A stretch of DNA of 64,000 nucleotides from Microbacterium sp. zg-B96 (GCF_030246865.1 NZ_CP126738.1:1364001-1428000); one strand, 5' to 3'. Shown: positions 51,834 through 59,292, counted from the stretch's first letter. Numbers and translations are program-made. Notes: generated by a model from the sequence alone, not told the origin.

Positions 51834-51898
51834 CGAGCGGGGGTGCGGCGATTAGAGCCACATCAGTTGTCGGAGTCGTCGCGGGTCTTGAAACGCCG

Positions 51899-51912
51899 AT
51901 AATGCACATTAT
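51899..51912. promoter_or_regulatory. Perfect palindrome ATAATG-CA-CATTAT
   Basis: A 14-bp AT-rich palindrome in the 118-bp gap between the convergent Clp-N/SRPBCC gene and the DHFR-like remnant. It may be a protein-binding site or a scar of lost sequence. There is no other support. Confidence 0.25.
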
Positions 51913-51951
51913 GACAATCCGCTCACAGCGCCGCTTCCCTGCTCGCGCTCT

Positions 51952-52355
51952 TTACGCCAGCACGCGATAGCGCAGATGGACTTCTCCGGCGAACGCCGAC
52001 GTGTCGATGCGCTCCAGGTTGACCCTGCCGCGTCTTTCGCGGATGCCACGGCCTGCGCAATCTCGTCGACGACGAACGTGTACACGACGCCGTCCTTCTC
52101 GATCGGCTCGTGCGCGCTGTGCGTCATCAGGAACACCGGTACGCCGGCCATGCCCCCGTAGGGCACCTCACCGTCGTCGACGGTCTGCGTCTTGTTGGCT
52201 CCCCCGATGACGGCGCCGAGCTCCTGGACCACGCTTCCGACGAGTTCTTCGTCCCCGGGAGCCACGGGAAAGCCGTCCATCCAGTCGACTCCCCCATCGG
52301 CATCCGCCATGAAGCCATCCAGGCTCACCGTCGCATGAACCAGCACCTTTCCCAT
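51952..52355 (-). pseudogene. Decayed dihydrofolate reductase-like (RibD C-terminal) gene
   Basis: The N-terminal part (about 113 residues, VLVHATVSLDGFMADADGGVDWMD) matches the RibD/DHFR-like family. Then, after SAKDAAG, the true C-terminal piece (LERIDTSAFAGEVHLRYR) continues in another frame to a TAA at 51952-51954. About 65-70 residues of the middle, including the nucleotide-binding GGG region seen in the paralogue at 59306, are missing. This fits an internal deletion plus frameshift. The open frame to 51909 encodes nonsense at its end. It is divergent from a TetR gene that may once have controlled it. Confidence 0.8.
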
Positions 52356-52386
52356 TGCTCCTCCTTGAGCATCACCCGGCGTTAAT

Positions 52387-52448
52387 GGTGAGTCGCTGGA
52401 CTCACCTCGTAAGAGTACCGACGCGATTGTTATGAGTCAACCGACTCA
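52387..52448. promoter_or_regulatory. Two TGAGTC-N4-GACTCA operators for the divergent TetR gene
   Basis: GGTGAGTC-GCTG-GACTCACC (52387-52406, 8-bp arms) and TGAGTC-AACC-GACTCA (52433-52448, 6-bp arms) share the same arms and 4-bp spacing, 44 bp centre to centre. They lie between the TetR gene and the decayed DHFR-like gene. One is just upstream of the TetR -10. Confidence 0.8.
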
Positions 52449-52457
52449 CCTCTAGGC

Positions 52458-52463
52458 CATACT
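52458..52463 (+). promoter_or_regulatory. -10 box CATACT of the TetR gene
   Basis: 6 nt before the ATG at 52470 and 10 bp after the second operator. Binding there should block transcription. Confidence 0.45.
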
Positions 52464-52469
52464 GGGTGG

Positions 52470-53117
52470 ATGCCACGCGAACTCTCTGCGTACCACCGCC
52501 AGATCGCCTCCGGTAACCGAGCGGTGATTCTCGAGGCTGCGACCGATCTTTTCCTCGAGTCCGGCTACGACCGAACCTCGTTGGCCCGGGTCGCCGAGCG
52601 CGCCGGGGTGTCCAAGGCCACCTTGTTCAAGCAGTTTCCGACTAAGGCCGAGCTCTTCGAGGCAACGGTGCTTGCGGCGGGTGACACGCCGGCATCCGAG
52701 TTCGCGGAGCCGACGCCCGAGAACTTCCACGCGGGGCTCGTGTGCCTCGGATCGGCGTACGCCGAACTGCTGTCCCGGCCCCGAATTGTGGACCTGATGC
52801 GGGCGGTTATCGCCGAGTCCGCGAGGTTCCCCGAGCTGCGCCAGCGGACCTTCGATTTCGGCACACTGCCCGTGCTCAGCGCGTTGAGGCGCTACTTCCA
52901 GACGGCGAACGCTCACGGTACAGCGAAGGTGGAGGATCTCGATGTCGCCGCGGCGCAGTTCCTCGGCATGATCGCCACGGTCGTGTTCTGGCCCTACCTG
53001 GTGCACGGCACCTGGTCGCTCACGGATGAGGAGAAGCGCCGCACCGTCGACGAAGCCGCTCGGACGATCGTCGCCCGCTACGGTGCTGCCGCGCCGAGTC
53101 GTGGGGATCAGGCGTAG
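52470..53117 (+). CDS. TetR family transcriptional regulator
   Basis: A 215-residue regulator with a TetR HTH (RTSLARVAERAGVSKATLFK, about 34-53) and a C-terminal ligand domain that resembles the AcrR/AefR type. Its likely operators are the paired TGAGTC-N4-GACTCA sites upstream, one overlapping its own promoter region, so autorepression is expected. The second natural target is the divergent DHFR-like gene, now broken. The tail overlaps the convergent SRPBCC gene by 10 nt. Confidence 0.87.
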   Translation: MPRELSAYHRQIASGNRAVILEAATDLFLESGYDRTSLARVAERAGVSKATLFKQFPTKAELFEATVLAAGDTPASEFAEPTPENFHAGLVCLGSAYAELLSRPRIVDLMRAVIAESARFPELRQRTFDFGTLPVLSALRRYFQTANAHGTAKVEDLDVAAAQFLGMIATVVFWPYLVHGTWSLTDEEKRRTVDEAARTIVARYGAAAPSRGDQA

Positions 53118-53581
53118 AAGCCCTCGCGCAGGTTGATCCCGTATTCGATCCAGGCCTTCATGGCCGCGAGCATGGTGGTCCACCCCTCGCAGTTGTCGAA
53201 CGCGTTCCTCGCCCCATCAGTGCTCAGCGCCCACGAGGATTCGGTGATCGTCACGAGCGTGCGAGTGTCCTCATCGAGTGGTTCGAAGGTGAACGTCGTC
53301 GTGGTGTAGTCCGCGCCTGACTTGGTCGCCTCGCCTCCCCATTGGATGACGATCTTGCGGGGCGGGTCGGCCTCGACCACGGTGACCGGGAATGCGCCGG
53401 GAAAGTCGTGGAAGTCCCAGCTGACGTCGGCACCCGCTTCCAGTCGGCCCTTCGCTCCCCCGGTGGTGAAATACCGCGACAACTGCTCCGGATCCGCGAC
53501 CGCCTCGTACACTTCCGCGACCGGGCGCGCGACGCGCCCCGACACGGTGAAGGAGAGTTCCGTGAGTTCCGATTGAGTCAT
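53108..53581 (-). CDS. SRPBCC (AHSA1-like) protein
   Basis: A 157-residue single-domain protein of the START/AHSA1 type (VARPVAEVYEAVADPEQLSRYF; later FPVTVVEADPPRKIVIQW). The function is unknown; such genes are very often paired with an ArsR regulator in actinobacteria, as here. Its start codon and that of the divergent arsR-like gene lie in the two arms of one 22-bp palindrome, so both are probably repressed together. Confidence 0.87.
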   Translation of the reverse strand: MTQSELTELSFTVSGRVARPVAEVYEAVADPEQLSRYFTTGGAKGRLEAGADVSWDFHDFPGAFPVTVVEADPPRKIVIQWGGEATKSGADYTTTTFTFEPLDEDTRTLVTITESSWALSTDGARNAFDNCEGWTTMLAAMKAWIEYGINLREGFYA

Positions 53582-53600
53582 GTTGTATTTTTATAACATG
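53579..53600. promoter_or_regulatory. 22-bp palindrome containing both start codons (ArsR operator)
   Basis: CATGTTGTA-TTTT-TATAACATG, with one mismatch between the arms. The left CAT is the SRPBCC start codon on the minus strand, and the right ATG is the ArsR start. TATTTT (53586-53591) lies 6 nt before the ArsR ATG and can serve as its -10, so promoter, operator and start codons overlap. Confidence 0.7.
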
Positions 53601-53930
53601 AACGCAGTCGTTGACAAGGGTTCTGCGGATGATCGGGTCTTCCGAGCACTGGCATCCGCCGTGCGTCGCGCAATGCTCGACGCACTGAAAGACTGCCCGC
53701 TCACGACGGGAGCCCTGTGCGCGCTCTTCCCCGAGCACAACCGCACCACTGTCCTGCAGCATCTTCGCGTGCTCGAGGCCGCCGAGCTCGTCATCGGGAC
53801 CCGCCAGGGGCGCGAGCGGATCCTGACGCTCAGCCCGCTGCCCATCAAGCGGATCCACGACCGCTGGATCAGCGAACACATGAAGGCCGCGGTCGGGCTG
53901 CTGGACGACCTCGACCGCTCGGCATCCTGA
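53598..53930 (+). CDS. ArsR-type winged-helix regulator
   Basis: A 110-residue ArsR/SmtB-like repressor. RALASAVRRAMLDALKDCPL starts the DNA-binding domain and RTTVLQHLRVLEAAELV is the recognition helix region. Metal-binding Cys clusters typical of metal sensors are absent, so it senses something else. ATG 53598 is chosen over an upstream in-frame start because it gives the normal N-terminus and a leaderless arrangement. It is divergent from, and probably represses, the SRPBCC gene. Confidence 0.87.
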   Translation: MNAVVDKGSADDRVFRALASAVRRAMLDALKDCPLTTGALCALFPEHNRTTVLQHLRVLEAAELVIGTRQGRERILTLSPLPIKRIHDRWISEHMKAAVGLLDDLDRSAS

Positions 53931-53960
53931 ATCCGCCGATGCAACTCGGTCGCAGCGCGG

Positions 53961-54677
53961 TCAGCGCACCGCGGTCGCCGCTCGCAGCGCGATGGAGATC
54001 ATGTCGCCGAAGGTCTGCTCCCGCTCCTGGGCGCTGGTCTCCGCGCCCGTGACGATGTGGTCCGAGACCGTGCAGATGCTCAGCGCGCGCCGGCCGTAGT
54101 AGGCCGCGAGGGTGTACAGACCGCTCGTCTCCATCTCCACGCCCAGCACGCCGTGTCGCACGAACGGGTCGTTGAGCTCGGGGCGGGTGCTGTAGAACTG
54201 GTCGCTCGACAGCAGCAGGCCGACGTGCACGGCGGATGCCGGCGGCTCGCTCTCGCTCGCCTCGACTGCCGCCCGCAACAGGGAGAAGTCGGCGACGGGT
54301 GCGTAGTCGAGGCCGTGGAATCGGGTGCGGTTGATCCCGGCGTCGGTGCAGGCGCCGTTGGCGATGATGATGTCCCGCACCGCCAACCGCTCGGTCAGCG
54401 CCCCGCAGGACCCCACGCGGACGATCGTCTGCACGTCATACGACTCGAACAGCTCGGTGGCGTAGATGGCCATCGACGGCTGGCCCATTCCCGAGCCCTG
54501 CACCGAGACGCGGTGGCCCTGCCAGGTGCCGGTGAATCCCAGCATCCCGCGGGTCTGGGTGTAGAGCTCGGCATCCTCGAGGAAGGTCTCGGCGATCCAC
54601 TTCGCCCGCAGCGGGTCCCCCGGAAACAGGACGACGGGGGCGATCTGGCCGGGTGCTGCGGCGATGTGGGTGCTCAT
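53961..54677 (-). CDS. deoD: Purine-nucleoside phosphorylase
   Basis: A 238-residue phosphorylase of the hexameric type that splits purine nucleosides for salvage. GDPLRAKWIAE binds phosphate, RVGSCGAL is the phosphate/ribose loop, VEMETSGLY binds ribose, and the catalytic Asp is in TVSDHIVTG. Length and motifs are those of DeoD. The ATG has TACGGT 6 nt upstream. Monocistronic. Confidence 0.93.
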   Translation of the reverse strand: MSTHIAAAPGQIAPVVLFPGDPLRAKWIAETFLEDAELYTQTRGMLGFTGTWQGHRVSVQGSGMGQPSMAIYATELFESYDVQTIVRVGSCGALTERLAVRDIIIANGACTDAGINRTRFHGLDYAPVADFSLLRAAVEASESEPPASAVHVGLLLSSDQFYSTRPELNDPFVRHGVLGVEMETSGLYTLAAYYGRRALSICTVSDHIVTGAETSAQEREQTFGDMISIALRAATAVR

Positions 54678-54683
54678 ATGCCC

Positions 54684-54689
54684 ACCGTA
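54684..54689 (-). promoter_or_regulatory. -10 box TACGGT of deoD
   Basis: 6 nt before the ATG at 54677. Leaderless arrangement. Confidence 0.5.
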
Positions 54690-54761
54690 GCCAGGCTGGG
54701 CTGTACGTCCGCTCGGCGTCCCGGTCGCCCGTGAGCGTCACGGGATCTCGACGGGCTCTCG

Positions 54762-55250
54762 TCAGGCGAACTGGCTGACGATCGGCACCACCACGAGCGC
54801 GGTGTTGACAGCGATCACACCGAGGCCGAGAGCGAGTGCGGTCCGGCGCGCGCGCTGCGTCACCCCTGCGTCCGTTGTCACGGCGAGGGCCACGATCACA
54901 AGGACACCAGCAGTGACGCTGGACAGCGCGCTCATCACCCAGAACGAGAAGGTCGCCATCCCCTCGATCGGATTGCTGAGGGCAGTTGTCACGGCGAGCC
55001 ACAATAGGAGCCCCGCCAAGATCGTCGGCAGAAGCGAGGTCGCGAGGAGGGCGATTCCGACAACAGCGGTTCCGGTGGTCGATTTCGACGCGTGCGTTAT
55101 AAAAGGGACCGGGTCATACGTGTAACCGCCCGGTCCGTGGACGTGACTTGACCACGCCTGACCATCCCACCAGCGCAGACCGAATCGCCCCGTCGGGTCG
55201 GGATACCAGGCGGGCGCCGCTCCGGCATTCAGCTGCTCCGGTCGCTGCAT
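54762..55250 (-). CDS. DUF2510 domain membrane protein
   Basis: A 162-residue protein. An N-terminal DUF2510 motif (APAWYPDPTGRFGLRWWDGQAWS) of about 30 residues is followed by a linker and three hydrophobic segments (about 60-83, 95-118, 135-158). DUF2510 is an actinobacterial module of unknown role that often precedes membrane helices. The ATG has TAGCGT 6 nt upstream on the minus strand. Confidence 0.82.
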   Translation of the reverse strand: MQRPEQLNAGAAPAWYPDPTGRFGLRWWDGQAWSSHVHGPGGYTYDPVPFITHASKSTTGTAVVGIALLATSLLPTILAGLLLWLAVTTALSNPIEGMATFSFWVMSALSSVTAGVLVIVALAVTTDAGVTQRARRTALALGLGVIAVNTALVVVPIVSQFA

Positions 55251-55256
55251 GGTGTC

Positions 55257-55262
55257 ACGCTA
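55257..55262 (-). promoter_or_regulatory. -10 box TAGCGT of the DUF2510 gene
   Basis: 6 nt before the ATG at 55250. Leaderless arrangement. Confidence 0.5.
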
Positions 55263-55416
55263 TCGAGCCGTAGCCGAAGCGGAGTAACGATCGAGCAACA
55301 GCGATCAGGATTGCGGCAGGATCGCGGTATCCGCGGCTCGACGCGATTGAATCGGACCGCGATAGTCGGATGCCGGCGGAGGCGGGCTTGCAGGCTGGAT
55401 GCCGAAAGGGGAAACC

Positions 55417-56283
55417 GTGATCGCAGTGCTGAATCGGCTCGTCGAGTACGTCGAGGACCACCTCACCGAGGAGATCGACATCGCCGGCCTCGCGCGCATG
55501 CTCGGCACGACGGAGTACCACGTTCGCCGGATGTTCTCATCGTTGGCGGGCATGCCGTTGTCCGAGTACATCCGTCGCCGTCGCATGTCGGTGGCTGCCG
55601 CAGATGTCCTCGGCGACGGTGAGCTGCTCGGCATCGCGGTGCGCTACGGATACGGCTCCACCGAGGCGTTCAGCCGCGCGTTCCGCGCGGTGCACGGCGT
55701 CAGTCCTGGCGACGTGCGCCGCAATGGTGGCCCCCTTCGGACACAACCGCAGCTCAGGTTCCGCCTGACCGTAGAAGGGACTACCCCCATGGACACTCGC
55801 ATCACCGACCGTCCGGCATTCCGGCTGGTCGGCCACGCGGCTCGCGTGCCGTTGATTCACCGGGGCGCCAATCCAGACATCCAGGCGCACATCGCGTCAC
55901 TGCCGGCCGCCGAGCATGACCGCCTCAAGGGGCTGAGCGACGCTGAGCCGGCCGGGCTGCTACAGGTGAGCGCCGACGTCGACCCCGACTATGCCGAAGG
56001 CAGCGAGCTGACCTACCTGCACGGGGTCGCCGTCAGCGCAGCGACCCTTGTGACCGAGGGCCTCACGGCGATCGAGGTTCCCGCCGGCGCCTGGGCGGTG
56101 TTCCGCGTCACCGGCCCTTACCCTGCCGCGTTGCAGTCCACATGGGCTGCGACGGCCACCGACTGGTTCCCCTCGAACCCGTGGCGGCTGCGGCCCGGCC
56201 CGTCTATCGTCGCCGTGCTCGACCGCGCCGATGACTTCAGCACGGCGACCTGCGAACTGTGGATGCCGGTGGAACGCGACTGA
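55417..56283 (+). CDS. AraC family regulator with GyrI-like effector domain
   Basis: A 288-residue regulator. An N-terminal double-HTH AraC domain (about 1-105, VRYGYGSTEAFSRAFRAVHG is the second HTH) joins a GyrI-like C-terminal domain (about 125-285, ending CELWMPVERD) that binds amphipathic drugs in relatives such as Rob and SbmC. The GTG at 55417 is preferred: AAAGGGG lies 6 nt upstream. The in-frame ATG at 55399 has no good ribosome site. Probable role: multidrug or redox response. Confidence 0.87.
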   Translation: MIAVLNRLVEYVEDHLTEEIDIAGLARMLGTTEYHVRRMFSSLAGMPLSEYIRRRRMSVAAADVLGDGELLGIAVRYGYGSTEAFSRAFRAVHGVSPGDVRRNGGPLRTQPQLRFRLTVEGTTPMDTRITDRPAFRLVGHAARVPLIHRGANPDIQAHIASLPAAEHDRLKGLSDAEPAGLLQVSADVDPDYAEGSELTYLHGVAVSAATLVTEGLTAIEVPAGAWAVFRVTGPYPAALQSTWAATATDWFPSNPWRLRPGPSIVAVLDRADDFSTATCELWMPVERD

Positions 56284-56295
56284 CTCTCGGGCAGC

Positions 56296-56368
56296 GTCGG
56301 AATTCAGCCTGTGCGGGCTGGAAAGCCTCGCGACGGCGCGCGATGCGCCTCTCAGGCTGAATTCCGAC
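56296..56368. repeat. 73-bp palindromic element, copy 1
   Basis: Perfect 16-bp terminal arms GTCGGAATTCAGCCTG (56296-56311) and the reverse complement (56353-56368). It lies between the convergent AraC and TPR genes. Copies 2 and 3 at 56944 and 58038 have the same arms and the same total length. Confidence 0.9.
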
Positions 56369-56381
56369 GCCGCTCAGGGAA

Positions 56382-56873
56382 TCAGCGAGCCGGGTCGGAG
56401 TCCACCAGCGCGTCGGCGTAGGCCTCGACGGCCCGCCGGTACGTCGGCAACGTGGGTGCGAGGGCCTTCAGCGCCACCCGGAGCGCCTCGTCCGGACGGC
56501 CGGCGTCTCGTAGCGCCAGCGCCAGGAACGCCTGCGGGGCAGCGCCGGTCACCGTATCGCCCGGGTGATCCTGCAGCAGTGCGACCGCGGCATCCGCTTC
56601 GCCCACGTTCCGCAACGAACTGGCCAGCTGCACGACCGCCTGCGGCCGCCGCTCCCCCGCCAACCCGCGCTCAAGAGCGGCGCGATAGAGCGGGATGGCG
56701 TCGCCTTCGCGTCCGAGGAAGTCGTGCACAGAGGCCCACTCGTACAGCGCCTCCGGCGATTCCGCGCCGCGCTCGTCGATGAGGGCCTGCATCTGCGCCA
56801 GCATCGCCTCCGGCCGGTCGTCGTCGGCATCGCGCCAGAAGGCAGCGACGCGCTCGTCCCACGGCTCAGTCAT
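56382..56873 (-). CDS. Tetratricopeptide repeat protein
   Basis: A 163-residue all-helical protein with about four TPR-like units (PEALYEWASVHDFLGREGDA, IPLYRAALERGL, AVVQLASSLRNVGEAD). It is a likely protein-interaction module with no catalytic residues. I chose ATG 56873 (MTEPWDERV) because this N-terminus fits relatives and a GAAAGAG ribosome site lies upstream. An in-frame start at 56915 would add 14 residues. Monocistronic between palindromic elements. Confidence 0.8.
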   Translation of the reverse strand: MTEPWDERVAAFWRDADDDRPEAMLAQMQALIDERGAESPEALYEWASVHDFLGREGDAIPLYRAALERGLAGERRPQAVVQLASSLRNVGEADAAVALLQDHPGDTVTGAAPQAFLALALRDAGRPDEALRVALKALAPTLPTYRRAVEAYADALVDSDPAR

Positions 56874-56943
56874 CGGTCGTGCTCTTTCCATCGGGGGCAT
56901 GCCGCCGGGGACCACTCTAGGGGCGCCGCACCTGGTCGCCCCC

Positions 56944-57016
56944 GTCGGAATTCAGGCTGAGAGGACCGCCGAGCCCCGTTTCGGGGCCGTGTGCGCCGCT
57001 CAGCCTGAATTCCGAC
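56944..57016. repeat. 73-bp palindromic element, copy 2
   Basis: Perfect 18-bp arms, 56944-56961 with 56999-57016 (GTCGGAATTCAGGCTGAG and its complement). The inner part has a second GCCCCGTTTCGGGGC hairpin. It lies between two minus-strand genes. Confidence 0.9.
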
Positions 57017-57027
57017 GCGCCCCTCCG

Positions 57028-57504
57028 CTACAGCGCCTTCCGCATCTGCTGCGTGACCACGTCGTAGCCGGCGGAGCCGTAGAGCCCGATCGCCACGGCG
57101 TTGCTTCCGAACACGTTCAGCTCCAGCGCGGCCGCACCGGCCCGGCGCGTGGCGTCCTCCACCGCGGCGAGCAGAGCCCGGCCGAATCCCTGGCCCCGCT
57201 TGGTCTCGACGACCTCGATGTCATACAGGAACGCCACCCCCGGTGCGCCGCGCGGGTGATCCAGGCTGACCCAGGCGCGTCCGACCGGCACGCCCTCGGC
57301 GTCGACACCGCGAAGGATCAGCATCCCCTCGGTCGCCAGTCCCTGCGGAAGGAGCTTCGCGGTCTCGTCGCGCGCTCGTTGCACCGATCCCTCCTGCGAC
57401 CACCTCCCGGCGGCGACCTGTTCGGCCGAGTACTCCTCCGCGAGCAGCGTCTGCCACTGCGCGTACTCTTCGGGGGTCATCGGGCGCACGGTCACCGCTG
57501 TCAT
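57028..57504 (-). CDS. GNAT family acetyltransferase
   Basis: A 158-residue GNAT. The acetyl-CoA motif A is KRGQGFGRALLAAVEDATRRAG (Q/RxxGxG/A as RGQGFG), and the C-terminal FGSNAVAIGLYGSAGYDVV is motif B. The acceptor is unknown. The ATG overlaps the stop of the upstream GNAT gene (ATGA), so the two are an operon. Confidence 0.85.
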   Translation of the reverse strand: MTAVTVRPMTPEEYAQWQTLLAEEYSAEQVAAGRWSQEGSVQRARDETAKLLPQGLATEGMLILRGVDAEGVPVGRAWVSLDHPRGAPGVAFLYDIEVVETKRGQGFGRALLAAVEDATRRAGAAALELNVFGSNAVAIGLYGSAGYDVVTQQMRKAL

Positions 57505-58001
57505 TGCGCCATGCTGGCATAGCCCCCGTCGCGCGCGTCAAGCGCGAGGTCGGCGACGGCACGTGACCAGGCGACCTCGTGGTCGAGTTGGGCGGTCTGA
57601 ACGAAGAGACGCACCTGACACGTCTGTGACAGCACGGCGGCGAGTTCGTCGCGGTCTGCCTCGGCGAACCCGAGCTTGCGCCAGAACGGCCCCGACCGCC
57701 GGGAGAACAGCCACGCTCGGGTGGCCCCGGAGGCCGCGGCATCCGCCATCGCGAACATCGCGAGCCGCGATCCGGCTCCGGTCCCCCGGTGCTCGGGCGC
57801 GATCGCGACGCTGCGGATCAGCGCGTGGGCGCCATCGTCGCTCAGTTCATATCCGGTGCTGCCGATGATCGACCCGTCGGCGGCGCGCTCTACCCACAGC
57901 CGCACCGCGGGGGCGTTGAGGCCGGCGAGGGTCAGATCCGCGTCGCGGAGGAAAGCGCGCAGGATGCCGGTGTCGGCAGCGGTGAGGCGGTTAAACGTCA
58001 C
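57501..58001 (-). CDS. GNAT family acetyltransferase (ArsN2-like)
   Basis: A 166-residue GNAT. VAIAPEHRGTGAGSRLAMFAM is motif A (RGTGAG), and FWRKLGFAEADRDELAAVL resembles the C-terminus of arsenic-resistance N-acetyltransferases (ArsN2), but no ars genes are near. GTG 58001 is chosen with GGGAG upstream. A longer frame to 58070 would read into the third palindromic element and is rejected. Operon with the next GNAT. Confidence 0.8.
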   Translation of the reverse strand: MTFNRLTAADTGILRAFLRDADLTLAGLNAPAVRLWVERAADGSIIGSTGYELSDDGAHALIRSVAIAPEHRGTGAGSRLAMFAMADAAASGATRAWLFSRRSGPFWRKLGFAEADRDELAAVLSQTCQVRLFVQTAQLDHEVAWSRAVADLALDARDGGYASMAQ

Positions 58002-58037
58002 AACGTCGATTCTCCCGCGGGGTATCGGTCGCCGGGC

Positions 58038-58110
58038 GCCGGAATTCAGCCTGTGGGGCCGAAATCCCACCCGGAAGGACTAGTGGATGCCGCTGAGGCT
58101 GAATTCCGAC
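58038..58110. repeat. 73-bp palindromic element, copy 3
   Basis: Arms GCCGGAATTCAGCCTG (58038-58053) and GAGGCTGAATTCCGAC (58095-58110) match the other copies with two differences. It lies between the GNAT pair and the SUMF1-like gene. Confidence 0.85.
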
Positions 58111-58135
58111 GGCGGGAGACGGCCCGCGCCGCGGC

Positions 58136-58879
58136 TCAGCGCCGCGGGGTCCAGCCGGGCGGCAGTGGGCCGTCGGTCATCGTGCGCTCGCGGTCTGCGG
58201 CGGCCGACCATCCCTGCGCGGCGTCGACGGCGTCGAACCCGCCCCGGGCCAGGCGCAGTCCCACGTCGTCGTGGTGCATGCGGGGCGCTCCGCCGCGACG
58301 GGTCGACGCGCGCACACTCCACGCGTCGTCGGCGAACCCGCCGCCGCGGAAGACGCGGTAGTCGCCGTAGCGTGCCGGGTCCAGCAGGTCCCAGCACCAC
58401 TCCCAGACGTTGCCGAGGGTGTCGAACAGGCCGTTGAGGTTCGGCAGCTTGCCGCCGATGTCGTGCGGTGCCGAGCCGCCGTCGTCGGCGGTCCAGGCCA
58501 CCTGGTCCAGCGGCCCGTAGTGAGCGCCGGTCGACCCGGCGCGGCAGGCGAACTCCCACTCCGCCTCGGTCGGCAGCCGGTACCCGTCGGAGTCCACGTG
58601 CCACGTGACCTCTTCGCCGTCGAAGGTGTACGCCGGGTCGAGGCCCTCCCATTCGGATGCCGCGTTGCACACCCGCACGGCGCGTAACCAGCTCACGTCG
58701 GCCGCGGGGCGCCGCGGGTGCGGAGCGGGTTCCCCCAGCAGTTCGGCGAGCTGTTCCTGCGTGAGGGGATAGACCCCGATCTCGAACGGCTCGAGGGTCA
58801 CGTGCCAGCGACGCTGCTGCCGGGCATCGTGCAGCGTGACGGTGCCGCCGGCCACGCGCGCCATCTCGAAATCCGTCAC
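58136..58879 (-). CDS. SUMF1-fold (formylglycine-generating enzyme-like) protein
   Basis: A 247-residue protein. GYRLPTEAEWEFACRAG, GNVWEWCWD and RVFRGGGFADD are hallmarks of the SUMF1/FGE-sulfatase domain. The two active-site cysteines of true formylglycine-generating enzymes should lie in the segment after RGGG; that segment (SVRASTRRGGAPRMHHDD) has none. No sulfatase gene is nearby. It may be a SUMF1-fold protein with another role. The start is GTG with TAGAGT 6 nt upstream. Confidence 0.82.
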   Translation of the reverse strand: MTDFEMARVAGGTVTLHDARQQRRWHVTLEPFEIGVYPLTQEQLAELLGEPAPHPRRPAADVSWLRAVRVCNAASEWEGLDPAYTFDGEEVTWHVDSDGYRLPTEAEWEFACRAGSTGAHYGPLDQVAWTADDGGSAPHDIGGKLPNLNGLFDTLGNVWEWCWDLLDPARYGDYRVFRGGGFADDAWSVRASTRRGGAPRMHHDDVGLRLARGGFDAVDAAQGWSAAADRERTMTDGPLPPGWTPRR

Positions 58880-58885
58880 TCCAGG

Positions 58886-58891
58886 ACTCTA
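58886..58891 (-). promoter_or_regulatory. -10 box TAGAGT of the SUMF1-like gene
   Basis: 6 nt before the GTG at 58879. Leaderless arrangement. Confidence 0.5.
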
Positions 58892-58925
58892 GTCGCGCGT
58901 GCGGCGGCACCGGGCCGCGCGAGGG

Positions 58926-59186
58926 TCAGACGGTGTCGTCGCCGGACGTCGTGGTGGACCGACGGGTGATCCGCTCGCCGGCGACCGGGTCGACGGCCGT
59001 GCGTGAGACGGTCTCGGTCGAACGGCGGCGTGCCATCAGCACGATGCCGATGATGAACACCAGCACACCGGCGCCCATCAGGATGTAGCCGATCATGTCG
59101 AGGTTGAACCATTCCACCTGGACGTTGACGGCGAACACAAGGATCGCTCCTATGACGAAGAGCGCAATTCCGGCTCCGATGCTCAT
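58926..59186 (-). CDS. Small two-helix membrane protein (DUF6458-like)
   Basis: An 86-residue protein with two hydrophobic segments (about 3-20 and 31-50, MIGYILMGAGVLVFIIGIVL) and a charged Arg/Thr-rich cytoplasmic tail. Such proteins are common in actinobacteria and sometimes labelled DUF6458. The function is unknown. AAAGGA lies 6 nt before the ATG at 59186; an upstream in-frame extension lacks support. Confidence 0.75.
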   Translation of the reverse strand: MSIGAGIALFVIGAILVFAVNVQVEWFNLDMIGYILMGAGVLVFIIGIVLMARRRSTETVSRTAVDPVAGERITRRSTTTSGDDTV

Positions 59187-59292
59187 GGCAGTTCCTTTCG
59201 GTTCGGGTAACTTCGGAATCCTCTCGTAGGCGCCGGTTCGCCCGGGAGGGCTTGACACAGCCAGGGGTACTGTGCGGGTCGGCGCGCGCCGG

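Noticed and set aside
54728-54744. CCCGTGA-GCG-TCACGGG hairpin as a terminator for the DUF2510 gene
   Set aside because: It is a perfect but short stem with a 3-nt loop and no T-tract. Too weak to list as a feature.
58002-58070. Upstream extension of the ArsN2-like GNAT gene
   Set aside because: It would read through half of the third palindromic element and has no ribosome site. The GTG at 58001 has GGGAG upstream.
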